DNA from: Bacteroidales bacterium
GTDB lineage: Bacteria > Bacteroidota > Bacteroidia > Bacteroidales > Marinilabiliaceae
Length of the DNA: 64,000 nt
Reading direction: 5' to 3'
Assembly (NCBI GenBank): GCA_017960905.1
Contig: JAGCYH010000014.1
Coordinates: forward strand, 1-64,000
Shown here: in pieces, positions 1-8,866 of the stretch
How the letters are laid out: each line of letters starts with the position of its first letter
Numbering within the stretch: the first letter of the stretch is position 1
Notes under the pieces: generated by a model
Told to the model about the DNA's origin: nothing
The model's database searches: none
The model's input: the letters and a program-made list of their open reading frames with translations, nothing else
Translations under genes and position numbers: made by a program

Positions 1-6
1 GGAATT

Positions 7-117
7 AAGGCGGTTATAGCGGCGGGGATCCACCTCTTCCCATCCCGAACAGAGAAGTTAAGCCCGCTTGCGCCGATGGTACTGCACCACAATGTGGGAG
101 AGTAGGTAGCCGCCCTT
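7..117 (+). rRNA. rrf: 5S ribosomal RNA
   Basis: The conserved 5S core is directly readable: GGGGATCCACCTCTTCCCATC, then CCGAACAGAGAAGTTAAGCCC, then GCGCCGATGGTACTGC and GTGGGAGAGTAGGT. The terminal helix forms between GGCGG at 9-13 and CCGCC at 110-114. The exact ends are approximate by a few bases. It is probably the last gene of an rRNA operon whose 23S lies left of the window, and it is followed at once by a strong terminator. Confidence 0.96.
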
Positions 118-126
118 TTAAAACAC

Positions 127-166
127 AGCGCCCCGCAGCTTACGCTGCGGGGCGCTTTCTGTTTTT
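127..166 (+). terminator. Intrinsic terminator after the rRNA operon
   Basis: A perfect 13-bp stem (127-139 with 144-156) closes a 4-base loop and is followed by TTTCTGTTTTT. Its GC-rich arm and position just behind the 5S gene fit termination of the rRNA operon. The following stretch up to about 340 shows no gene on either strand. Confidence 0.93.
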
Positions 167-355
167 ATTCCGTGATTGATTTAGAAGTTTCAGTCTCAAA
201 ATCCTTTGTATTATCTGTTATTTCTATGCTTTTTTTAACTAAAAGTCCAATCACTTTTTCATTGCTTCTGCGTACAACAAATAAAAAATGCACATTGAGC
301 AGCCTGAGTAACATAATTTAACTATGCTTATAGTGGCTGTTTGGACTTTTGGCAG

Positions 356-363
356 TAATTTTG
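356..363 (+). promoter_or_regulatory. Bacteroidetes -7 promoter box for the giant T9SS protein
   Basis: TAATTTTG matches the TAnnTTTG box. No TTTG lies at the usual 19-21 base distance upstream; the nearest, at 340-343, is too close. Transcription would start near 370, leaving a leader of about 35 bases before the ATG at 405. Confidence 0.6.
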
Positions 364-404
364 CAGTTCCTTATGGAGATTATTAATTGAAAAACTTGAA
401 GACT

Positions 405-3400
405 ATGAATATATTTAAACTATCAACGTTTCTAATTAGCTTATTAATAAGCTTATCAGCAACTGCGCAAGGTACGCAGAATACTTATTATTTTGCTGAA
501 ACTGAAGGTGTTTGGGGTGAGTCAGATTCGTGGACTACTTCCGAAGGTGGCTCTTTCCACAACGATGGTAATGTCGTTCCAGGTGTTGCCTCTACAGGTG
601 GCTCTGCGACCGACCGAGTGGTTGTGTTGGCCGGTAGAACTGTGACCTACAACCTTACTCAAGATCTGGTTCTTGATGAATTGGTTGTCAAAGGTACTTT
701 GATTTTTACCTCTGACTATAACTATACAATTACCGTTAATAGCTTGTCTGGCGAAGGAGAAATAGTTTACGCCAAGGAAAACAACATTATTGCAACAACC
801 AATACCTTCACTGGTGTTTCGGCCTTTACTTGCAGCCTTAACATTACAGACAAAACCTACGGCGGCGGTGTCCGTTTCTCTGGTAATGGTGTTGTGGCAC
901 GACTGAAAGATAATGTCACAGTTAATGGCAATCTCGTTGTAGAGAATGGTGCCACTATTACTTCTAATACGGGTAATACAGGTTCGTATACGCTGACAGT
1001 TAATGGCAATCTTACTGTTGAGCAGAACTCTACTATTACTAGTGTAAGCAATCAGGAAAGTTATGTTTCTGTGGCTGGCGATATTACTAACAATGGTAGC
1101 TTGATATTTGCGTCAGGTACAAAGCCAACTTATTCTCAAAATAACACTACTCTCTCAAACAGAGTGGTGCTCTCTATGATTGGGAATCAAGATGCTGTCT
1201 TCACTCAAAATGGCACGGCTAATCTGTTCAAATTTGTATGCGAAAAGTCGAATATGGCTACGGCAGAAGTAAATGGCAGTATCAATATGCTCGGCAGAAC
1301 TGCTAATTTGTCGTCGTATACTGATTTGCCTTGGGTGCCAAAGAGTGGTGTGCTGAAGCTTGGTAGCGGACTGACTATTAGCGCATGGGGTACTAATCAA
1401 AGTGTACAGAGTAGTGGATATGCTGAAGATGAGCCTACTGCCAATAGTGCAACTATGTATATTCCTGAAGGTGCGAAAGTACTTATTGCAGGAGCTAATG
1501 TTAATGTTGGTAGTGAAACATATAGCAATAATCGAACGCTCAAAGGTAATGTACTTGTTGCTGGCGAACTTGAAGTGATGGGTGGGGAACTTATACTTGC
1601 TGAAGGCTCTTGGGGTATTTTGGCTGTTGAACCATTTGAAGGTACTCCTACTCAAGCTGCTTCGCGTATTACCATCTCTGGCGGTGTTGTTAAGGCTCCT
1701 CGTATAGTTAGTTGGACTAAGAATAATAAATCGCGAGGTCTTGTTTATGAACAGACTGGTGGCGAAGTCTCTATTGATGTTACTCCGAATACACGTTGGG
1801 TCAACTCTCACAGTAACAAGGATTTTTTTCTAGGCGATGATTCTAAATTCCTGATGTCGGGCGGTACGTTTACTATGGCTGTACAACATGGTACCACTGC
1901 TTACAAAGGCATTACAGGTATGTGGCTTGCAAAAAACGACTATACGCCAATCGAATCTGTAGTTTCGGGCGGTACGATTGTTTTCAAATCGAACAAACTG
2001 ACTGATTTTTCCTTCTTCGCGCCTGATGTGAATTTTTATAATATCACTATCAGTGGCGGAGCGAAGGTTTCTTCGCTCCGTCCTGATAATATGAGATACA
2101 ACGGAGCGGTTGTCAATGGCATTCCTGTTGTTGCCGATGTGCATGTTCTTAAAAACCTTACAATCAATGGCAATAGTACTCTTAGTTGCGGAAAGAGCGG
2201 TAATTTATTTGATGAGCTTTATGTAGGTGGCAATTTTTCTGTTGTTTCTGATTGTACACTTACTCTCGGCAGCGATAAAAACGTATACCTCGATGGCGCA
2301 AACAATGGTACTTTCAGCAGTGCTGTTAACATTCCGAACCTTTATCTTAAGAAGACTAAGGCGACGGCCAAAGTTACCATTGCCTCTGGTACGCCGATGA
2401 AGATTGTCGGAACTGTTTACGCTAATTTGGGTCAGGTGGCAGGGCCTATCCAACTGTGCGGTACCGCACAGCAGACTATTGAGGATAAATGCCTCGCTTT
2501 TGCCGAAGCAGACCTCACTATTAATAACTCTAAAGGTGTTAAACTGCTCAGCAATACTGAGTTTAAAAGCGTAACGTTCTCTACGAATGCTTTATTCACC
2601 TTACAGGAATTTAATCTCAAGGTTAATACCGACCTAGCCACAAGTGGTTGGGGTACTTCGCGAATGTTCGTTACCGACAACTCTACAAGTGCCGGCGGTC
2701 TGACAGTGCCTGCCACTTCCGGAAAAATACTGCCAGTCGGTACTAACGGAATGTATGGTCCTATTACAATAAAATACACAAGTGCTGGAGATTTTGTAAC
2801 TGGCGCTGCTGTATATGGTCAGAATCCTAATCTTGATGACGGGGTGAATTTTTATTGGGTTATATATTCCACTCGCGCCGATTACGGAGATGGTAATAAT
2901 ACCAACACTTATTCTTGTAGGATACCCAATAGTAACAACATCTCTATCCCGGGTAATCTTTTGGGACTTCATTGTTATGCGTGTGGCAGTCAGTATGTTT
3001 GGGATTCGGGGTTAGTATCTGTCAGAAAGAATTCCGATGTGGCTTTTAGGTCAGTCGCATCTGGTATGTATATGATAGGTTCGGGCTTGTTGGCAACTTG
3101 GTGGAATACCGAGTCGAAAGTCTATCAAACAACAAAAAGCGGCAACTGGAAAGACCAATTGTGGAGTGATGGAAGCACAACACATATAGGAGGCCATATC
3201 TCGTTAGACGATAAAGTGGTTATCAAGTCGGGGCATACCATAACGATTAACTCCACCGTTACATTGTACCATTATAGAGATGTAATATTATTTGGAGGTT
3301 GGGTAAGTGATGGAACCGGAGCAGCACGTGCCGGTACCATCGAAGTTGAAGCAGGAGGTAAACTTATTATAGAAGTAAATGAAAATTACGATATAAGCAA

Positions 3401-6400
3401 TATGGACATTTCTCGCTTTGCCGGCGAGGGTACTATAGAGTATAAATATGTGAAGAGCACTCAAGCGCCCGAAGTATATAAGCCGACTACCAAATCGGTT
3501 TATACCGACTTCTGTTCGAACGACAAGGCTACCTTTATATACAATATGGTTAACAACAATATCATTTCTGTATACAATTTTAATAGTTTCCTGACCGAAT
3601 ATCCAAATCTTAAAATTACAAGTAACGCTGCTACGAAATCATTCACCATCCAATGTCCGGGCAATAAGGAGATAAAAGTAAACGGTAACTTGGAGCTTGA
3701 ACGCGGCAACTTCGTGTACAACTTTGACGGTGGTAATTGCGGTTCGCTCTCGGTAGCAAAAGATGTTGTTTGCGCAGCAGGTTCAGTATTTGGCACTACG
3801 GGAAATAATGAAGGTACATTCTCGATTGGTGGAAATATTATCAATAATGGTACGATGTCGTTGTCGTCTGTCACAATGCTGTCTGGCGGTATTACTAATA
3901 ATGGCGTGTTGACAACAACGGGTAATAATTTATTCTACTTCTGCGGTGGTATGCTCAATGATGCTGTCTCTAATGTTAGTGGCTCGGCTACCGCTGGCAG
4001 GACCAACATTCAGAATATAGTCATTTGCCGCGATCTTGCCAATAGGGCTGTTAAATTTGATATTCCCGTTGGCGATGCCAACGGCAACTGCTCGATACAC
4101 CTCTTGCGAGGTGAGCTCCGTATCGCAACGGCTTCACCGATGATTCTTAAAGATTTCTCTAGCGAAAAGACTTGGCAAAGTTGTGTCGATGATTTGGAAT
4201 ATATGGGAAAGAAGAGTACCGCAGCAAAAGACGTATTCGATATACCTGCCGAAGCCAAGCTTCAGGTGCTCAACAATGCCAATGTCGCTATAGCGACATC
4301 GGGCAACGATGGCCGTGTTCGTTTGGCGGGCGCACTGACTGTAGAGAAGGGCAGCTTTACCGTGAACAATGGCAACACCTTGTCGGCTATCGGTTATGAG
4401 CAAGGTAGCAAAATGCAGGTCGGCAACGGAGGCGTGCTTACTGTTTCGCAATTTGCCCCTTACGAGAGTGATGCTGACATTACAGTTACTATGAACGAAA
4501 ACGCTATTGTTAATATCAATAGCGGTAAGGTATTCGGCATATTTGGTGTGTTGGATTTCCGCATGGGTTCTGTAACTACAAAACGCAACTCTGTATTTAA
4601 CATAAATAACGTTGCTACTAGCACTTCGGCAAATGCAAGTTTGTATTACTGCCCGCGTAGCTCGTCGTTACATGCCGAGTCGGCAATCAATATTGCCGAC
4701 AACCTCGGCACATTCAAGGTTAACGCTTCACAAGCGTTAAGCAAAGTATCTATCGGCACGGGTACTACGGTCTCTATGCTAAGCGATGTTGCCATTAAAG
4801 GTGATTTGGTGGATAACGGCACTCTGCGAGCTGAGGGATACGATCTTACTCTCGGCGGACATGCTACATTCAACGGCTCCTATATTTCGGGTGTAAACAC
4901 TACACACTTCAATGGAACCAAAACGCAGAACGTAACGAGCAGTTCTCCTCTTAATTTAAGCTCGGTTGAATTGTCGGGGCAGAATGTTACATTCTTCAAT
5001 GATGCTGTTTGCAACGCCGATTTTACCATGACCAACGGCAAGATGTTCCTCAAGGATAATGTTACATTCACTGTGAAAGGATCTTATCATGAGGAAGCCG
5101 ATTGCGAAGTGAATGGCACAAATGGTAAAGTGCTTCTTACTAACGCCAGCGAGAGCCAGTCGTTATACTGCGAGGGCTCTATACGCAATCTGTCAATCGA
5201 CAATGCGCATGGCGTAACGAGTTCGGCGCAGCAGGCGCTGCCTATAACCATACTTGGTGAACTCGACCTTATAAATGGTCAGTTCTCTATTGGTGGCAAC
5301 CAGCTTCTGCTCGAGACAACAGCCGAGGTCGTAACCTCGAATCCCAACGGTTTTGGTCTTGAACGAATGATTGCGACATACAGCTCTGAGCCCGACCGAG
5401 GTGTTAGAGTTAACTTCAAAGCTGGCGATGCCGCTCGCACATTCGTATTGCCTATAGGCAATGCGAACAAATACGCGCCTGTAAGATTCGTCTCTGTCAA
5501 GGCTTCAAATGGTGTCGGCTCAATTGTCGTGGCTGGCGTCAGCGAGGTATATCCTGCAATTAAGGCTTATAGCAATTATGCTGGAAATGCTCTCAAATAC
5601 TATTGGTCGGTTTCTTCGACCGATGTCAATGTGTCGCAGGGCAAACTTGAGTTCTATGCGAACCGAGCAGATGCTATCGGCTATCCGTCAGATGAATATC
5701 GTGGAGCATTCCTCAATATGTCTACTGGCTTGTGGGATAAATCGCTTCAAGATATTCTGGTTACAGGTGATGACTTCCTTGTAATGACGTACGACATAAA
5801 AGGCTCATATTCAAAATACAGCGGTATATATACCGCTGGTATAAAGAACGAATTGCCCGACCAAGTGCTCACCTTTATATCTGATCATACTGGTAACTGG
5901 TCCGACAACACTGTATGGTATGTTTACGATTTGAGTACTAAGACTAAGACCGATGTCCAGAAGACGGCTGATCAGTCGTTCAATGGTTGCGGTATTGTAA
6001 TCGACGATAACACTACGGTCACAATGGGCGAGACGGACAAGAAACTTGACTTGTGTTTTGTTGAGATAAAAGAGAACGGTGTTCTCGATGCCAACAATTC
6101 AAGCAGAAATAATGCCGGATACGTGAGAGGTACTGGTAAACTGGTGGTTCGTACGGCAAATGCTATGCCGGCCGGCAACTACGAAGAGTTCTTCTCGGAG
6201 AATGGCGGTACAGTCGAATATGCAGGTACTACCGATTATCAAGTGTTTGTCTATCAGGCAAATCACAACAATGTGATATTCTCTGGTACTGGCTCTCGCA
6301 AGTTGCGTAGCGATGTCGATGTGGCTGCGCTTGGTACGGTTACTCTTCGCGATGGTGTTAACGTTACTACATACGAGGGTCATAAATTTACTATTGCGAA

Positions 6401-8708
6401 AGACTTAATTGTCGAAAATGGTAAGTTTACAAATAAAGGTGTTGTGTCGTTCAATGGTGTTGAAACACAAACTATTAAAGGTGCTGCTTCGTCAGTAACA
6501 TTTGCCGGTCTTGAACTTCACACAAATACTTCGGTCGTTTCCGAGATAGATATTGTAACAAGCAATTTGAACTTGCAAAATGGTGTGCTCTCTATCGACG
6601 AAGACCACAGCATCAGAATATCAAGTACAGCTACTGACGCCATTTCGGGTGGTAGCAAAAACAGTTATGTCGATGGCCGACTGATACGTAATATTGGTGG
6701 TAGCAGCGCATACAAGTATCCTGTAGGCAACAGTGGACGCTATGCTCTTACCGAACTTAGCTCTGCAAGTGCCAAAGGCGATTACGAAGTACGCTACTTC
6801 AACACTCAGTGCACCGAATATACGCTGCCGCCTACCGCTAACGACGAAGTAGAATCAATAGGCAACGAGTATTGGGCTGTCAAAGGTACATCGAGTACGG
6901 CAACGGCTCGTCTGAAAATGCGTTGGGACGAAAGCAGCGGCGGTATCGACAAGAATACTTCTGTAGCATCGTACAATGGCGGCTGGAAGTTGGTTTCGTG
7001 GAACAGCTATAATGGCAACACATCAAACGGTACTTTGATTACTTTGGCCGAAAAGATGCGTTACAACAATGGTTACCGTTACTTCGCCTTTGGAGTTTCG
7101 CAGTTGCCTTCAGGTGTGCACTGGTTAGGTGCTATCAATAGCTATTGGGATGAGGAGGACAACTGGTCCGATGGTAAAGTGCCTAACCGTTATAGCACTG
7201 TCAGCATACCTGCTGGTACTCCAAATTCACTTGTAATCAACTCTATAGCGAATGTGAAAGTGATGAGTATAGAGCAAGGCGCTACTGTTACTCTCGAGGG
7301 TGCATCAGGCGTACTTACTGTTGCCGACGACGGCCAGATAGCCAATGAAGGTCAGTTCGTCATCAACTACCATTACGATGCAATGCCTTCGTTCATACAT
7401 AAGGCATATTCGGGCAATGATGTTGTTGTCAACCGTACATTCATTCAGAATCGAATCTATTACGTAGGTTCGGCAGTTGATAACAGTAATATTGAGGGTA
7501 TGTCATCTATGGATCGTCTCCAACATTATGATGGTGAGCAATTTGTCATTAAGGATCCTTTAGCTGGCTTCGCTGGTGGTTATGGTGTTGCTGCAACTAT
7601 AGGATTGACGCATGATATGATGACTCAGCGTGGTAAGCTGATGACCAAATCTGCGAAGACGATCACCATCGCTAATGAATGGAGTTGGGTCGCTAACCCG
7701 TATCCGTATACTCTGGATTCGAAAACGGCATTTAAGAATACCAAGGCTGAACAATTAGCAGAGCATGGTGTCGACCCCACAATTTGGATGCGTATCAGAG
7801 AAAAAGGCGAAACAGCGTTCACATGGGCAACATTCAACATTGCTACAGGAGTCTCTACTAACGGCAATGCGAACAACATAGCACCATTCCAGGCTGTCTG
7901 CCTCAAAGTATCCGACCAAGATAAAGACCGAAAGATAACATGGTCGGGCACGCCTTCGGCTTCTACTACAACGTTGAAGTCGGCCGAAATAGTCGATGAG
8001 AGCGATGTGCTTCGACTGACTATCGTTGGCGACCAGTCGCCAAGAGATGAGATGGCCTTCGTATTCCGCGATGGTGGTCAGACGGCATATTTCTATGGCG
8101 ACTCGGAGAAGAAACTGGAAGTCAAAGCTGAACGCAGCGCCATAGGCGCTGTGAAGGACGGCGATAAGGTAGTAGCTATTGCTTACTATCCGAAAGCTTC
8201 CGAGGTTGAAGATGTCGAAATGCCACTCTATATGTGGAAAGGCACTGCTAATAAGTCAGTTAGCATCGAAGCCAACAACATTGATGTGTTCAACACTGCC
8301 GATGACGTATACCTCATTGACAACCTCACTGGTGAGACTGTCAGCCTGCGCGACAATCCGGTTTACGACGTACCGTTGTCCGACAACATAGCAGCTGGAC
8401 GTTTCGCGATAAAACTCTCTAACGCAGTTGTAGAAGACCCGATTAACAACGGTGGCAATGCAACGGCGATTGAAGAGCAGCCGGTTGTAACTGACATTAA
8501 AGTGTTTGCTACTGGCAACACAGTGATAATCAGAAGCAATGCAGCCGAATCGGGCGTAGCTAAGATATACGACATCTCGGGCCACATGATTATGCAGCAG
8601 CCGATAAAGACCGACCGTACCGAGATTCTGATGCCTGAATCAGGTATCTATATGGTTGAGGCTGTTAGAGGCGCAAGCAAATCGACTGAGAAAGTGATTA
8701 TTGAATAA
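405..8708 (+). CDS. Giant secreted surface protein with T9SS type A C-terminal sorting domain
   Basis: A protein of about 2767 residues, likely exported by Sec and then delivered to the cell surface by the type IX secretion system. It starts with a signal peptide ending in SLSATAQG. The last 70 or so residues (KIYDISGHMIMQQ, then SGIYMVEAVRG, then STEKVIIE) match the T9SS sorting tail. The bulk is Asn/Gly/Thr-rich and beta-helix-like. Two modules recur: a Trp module (GNW..LWSDG, GNWSDNTVW, YWDEEDNWSDGKVP near residues 910, 1830 and 2245) and a P[VI]GN..Y..V module followed by a YW pair (near 775, 1680 and 2100). An in-frame TTG at 387 is an alternative start; ATG 405 gives a cleaner signal peptide. 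Adhesin or matrix roles are plausible but unproven. No T9SS machinery gene lies in the window. Confidence 0.85.
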   Translation: MNIFKLSTFLISLLISLSATAQGTQNTYYFAETEGVWGESDSWTTSEGGSFHNDGNVVPGVASTGGSATDRVVVLAGRTVTYNLTQDLVLDELVVKGTLIFTSDYNYTITVNSLSGEGEIVYAKENNIIATTNTFTGVSAFTCSLNITDKTYGGGVRFSGNGVVARLKDNVTVNGNLVVENGATITSNTGNTGSYTLTVNGNLTVEQNSTITSVSNQESYVSVAGDITNNGSLIFASGTKPTYSQNNTTLSNRVVLSMIGNQDAVFTQNGTANLFKFVCEKSNMATAEVNGSINMLGRTANLSSYTDLPWVPKSGVLKLGSGLTISAWGTNQSVQSSGYAEDEPTANSATMYIPEGAKVLIAGANVNVGSETYSNNRTLKGNVLVAGELEVMGGELILAEGSWGILAVEPFEGTPTQAASRITISGGVVKAPRIVSWTKNNKSRGLVYEQTGGEVSIDVTPNTRWVNSHSNKDFFLGDDSKFLMSGGTFTMAVQHGTTAYKGITGMWLAKNDYTPIESVVSGGTIVFKSNKLTDFSFFAPDVNFYNITISGGAKVSSLRPDNMRYNGAVVNGIPVVADVHVLKNLTINGNSTLSCGKSGNLFDELYVGGNFSVVSDCTLTLGSDKNVYLDGANNGTFSSAVNIPNLYLKKTKATAKVTIASGTPMKIVGTVYANLGQVAGPIQLCGTAQQTIEDKCLAFAEADLTINNSKGVKLLSNTEFKSVTFSTNALFTLQEFNLKVNTDLATSGWGTSRMFVTDNSTSAGGLTVPATSGKILPVGTNGMYGPITIKYTSAGDFVTGAAVYGQNPNLDDGVNFYWVIYSTRADYGDGNNTNTYSCRIPNSNNISIPGNLLGLHCYACGSQYVWDSGLVSVRKNSDVAFRSVASGMYMIGSGLLATWWNTESKVYQTTKSGNWKDQLWSDGSTTHIGGHISLDDKVVIKSGHTITINSTVTLYHYRDVILFGGWVSDGTGAARAGTIEVEAGGKLIIEVNENYDISNMDISRFAGEGTIEYKYVKSTQAPEVYKPTTKSVYTDFCSNDKATFIYNMVNNNIISVYNFNSFLTEYPNLKITSNAATKSFTIQCPGNKEIKVNGNLELERGNFVYNFDGGNCGSLSVAKDVVCAAGSVFGTTGNNEGTFSIGGNIINNGTMSLSSVTMLSGGITNNGVLTTTGNNLFYFCGGMLNDAVSNVSGSATAGRTNIQNIVICRDLANRAVKFDIPVGDANGNCSIHLLRGELRIATASPMILKDFSSEKTWQSCVDDLEYMGKKSTAAKDVFDIPAEAKLQVLNNANVAIATSGNDGRVRLAGALTVEKGSFTVNNGNTLSAIGYEQGSKMQVGNGGVLTVSQFAPYESDADITVTMNENAIVNINSGKVFGIFGVLDFRMGSVTTKRNSVFNINNVATSTSANASLYYCPRSSSLHAESAINIADNLGTFKVNASQALSKVSIGTGTTVSMLSDVAIKGDLVDNGTLRAEGYDLTLGGHATFNGSYISGVNTTHFNGTKTQNVTSSSPLNLSSVELSGQNVTFFNDAVCNADFTMTNGKMFLKDNVTFTVKGSYHEEADCEVNGTNGKVLLTNASESQSLYCEGSIRNLSIDNAHGVTSSAQQALPITILGELDLINGQFSIGGNQLLLETTAEVVTSNPNGFGLERMIATYSSEPDRGVRVNFKAGDAARTFVLPIGNANKYAPVRFVSVKASNGVGSIVVAGVSEVYPAIKAYSNYAGNALKYYWSVSSTDVNVSQGKLEFYANRADAIGYPSDEYRGAFLNMSTGLWDKSLQDILVTGDDFLVMTYDIKGSYSKYSGIYTAGIKNELPDQVLTFISDHTGNWSDNTVWYVYDLSTKTKTDVQKTADQSFNGCGIVIDDNTTVTMGETDKKLDLCFVEIKENGVLDANNSSRNNAGYVRGTGKLVVRTANAMPAGNYEEFFSENGGTVEYAGTTDYQVFVYQANHNNVIFSGTGSRKLRSDVDVAALGTVTLRDGVNVTTYEGHKFTIAKDLIVENGKFTNKGVVSFNGVETQTIKGAASSVTFAGLELHTNTSVVSEIDIVTSNLNLQNGVLSIDEDHSIRISSTATDAISGGSKNSYVDGRLIRNIGGSSAYKYPVGNSGRYALTELSSASAKGDYEVRYFNTQCTEYTLPPTANDEVESIGNEYWAVKGTSSTATARLKMRWDESSGGIDKNTSVASYNGGWKLVSWNSYNGNTSNGTLITLAEKMRYNNGYRYFAFGVSQLPSGVHWLGAINSYWDEEDNWSDGKVPNRYSTVSIPAGTPNSLVINSIANVKVMSIEQGATVTLEGASGVLTVADDGQIANEGQFVINYHYDAMPSFIHKAYSGNDVVVNRTFIQNRIYYVGSAVDNSNIEGMSSMDRLQHYDGEQFVIKDPLAGFAGGYGVAATIGLTHDMMTQRGKLMTKSAKTITIANEWSWVANPYPYTLDSKTAFKNTKAEQLAEHGVDPTIWMRIREKGETAFTWATFNIATGVSTNGNANNIAPFQAVCLKVSDQDKDRKITWSGTPSASTTTLKSAEIVDESDVLRLTIVGDQSPRDEMAFVFRDGGQTAYFYGDSEKKLEVKAERSAIGAVKDGDKVVAIAYYPKASEVEDVEMPLYMWKGTANKSVSIEANNIDVFNTADDVYLIDNLTGETVSLRDNPVYDVPLSDNIAAGRFAIKLSNAVVEDPINNGGNATAIEEQPVVTDIKVFATGNTVIIRSNAAESGVAKIYDISGHMIMQQPIKTDRTEILMPESGIYMVEAVRGASKSTEKVIIE

Positions 8709-8726
8709 TAGTTTTCTGTAATACTT

Positions 8727-8768
8727 ATAGTCGGCTCATGGCATTCGCCATGAGCCGACTATTTTTTG
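8727..8768 (+). terminator. Intrinsic terminator of the giant surface protein gene
   Basis: A perfect 16-bp stem (8727-8742 with 8747-8762) with a 4-base loop runs into a T-tract, 19 bases after the stop codon. Confidence 0.92.
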
Positions 8769-8794
8769 CATTCGCTTGAAAAAAAAGAAAAAAA

Positions 8795-8822
8795 TCAAGC
8801 CGTTATGGATATAACGGCTTGA
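8795..8822 (-). terminator. Hairpin oriented like a minus-strand terminator
   Basis: A perfect 12-bp stem (8795-8806 with 8811-8822) and 4-base loop. The A-rich run at 8779-8794 lies on its left, so the T-tract follows the stem only when read on the minus strand. No minus-strand gene ends here; both neighbours are on the plus strand. It could block antisense transcription from the alpha-2-macroglobulin side, or act as a 5' structure next to that gene's promoter. Confidence 0.5.
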
Positions 8823-8831
8823 AAAATTATG

Positions 8832-8839
8832 TATTTTTG
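8832..8839 (+). promoter_or_regulatory. -7 promoter box for the alpha-2-macroglobulin gene
   Basis: TATTTTTG fits TAnnTTTG and lies 28 bases before the ATG at 8867. No good TTTG was seen at the expected upstream distance, where the hairpin 8795-8822 sits. Confidence 0.5.
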
Positions 8840-8866
8840 GCGTTGATTTTTTAAAATTTATGTATA

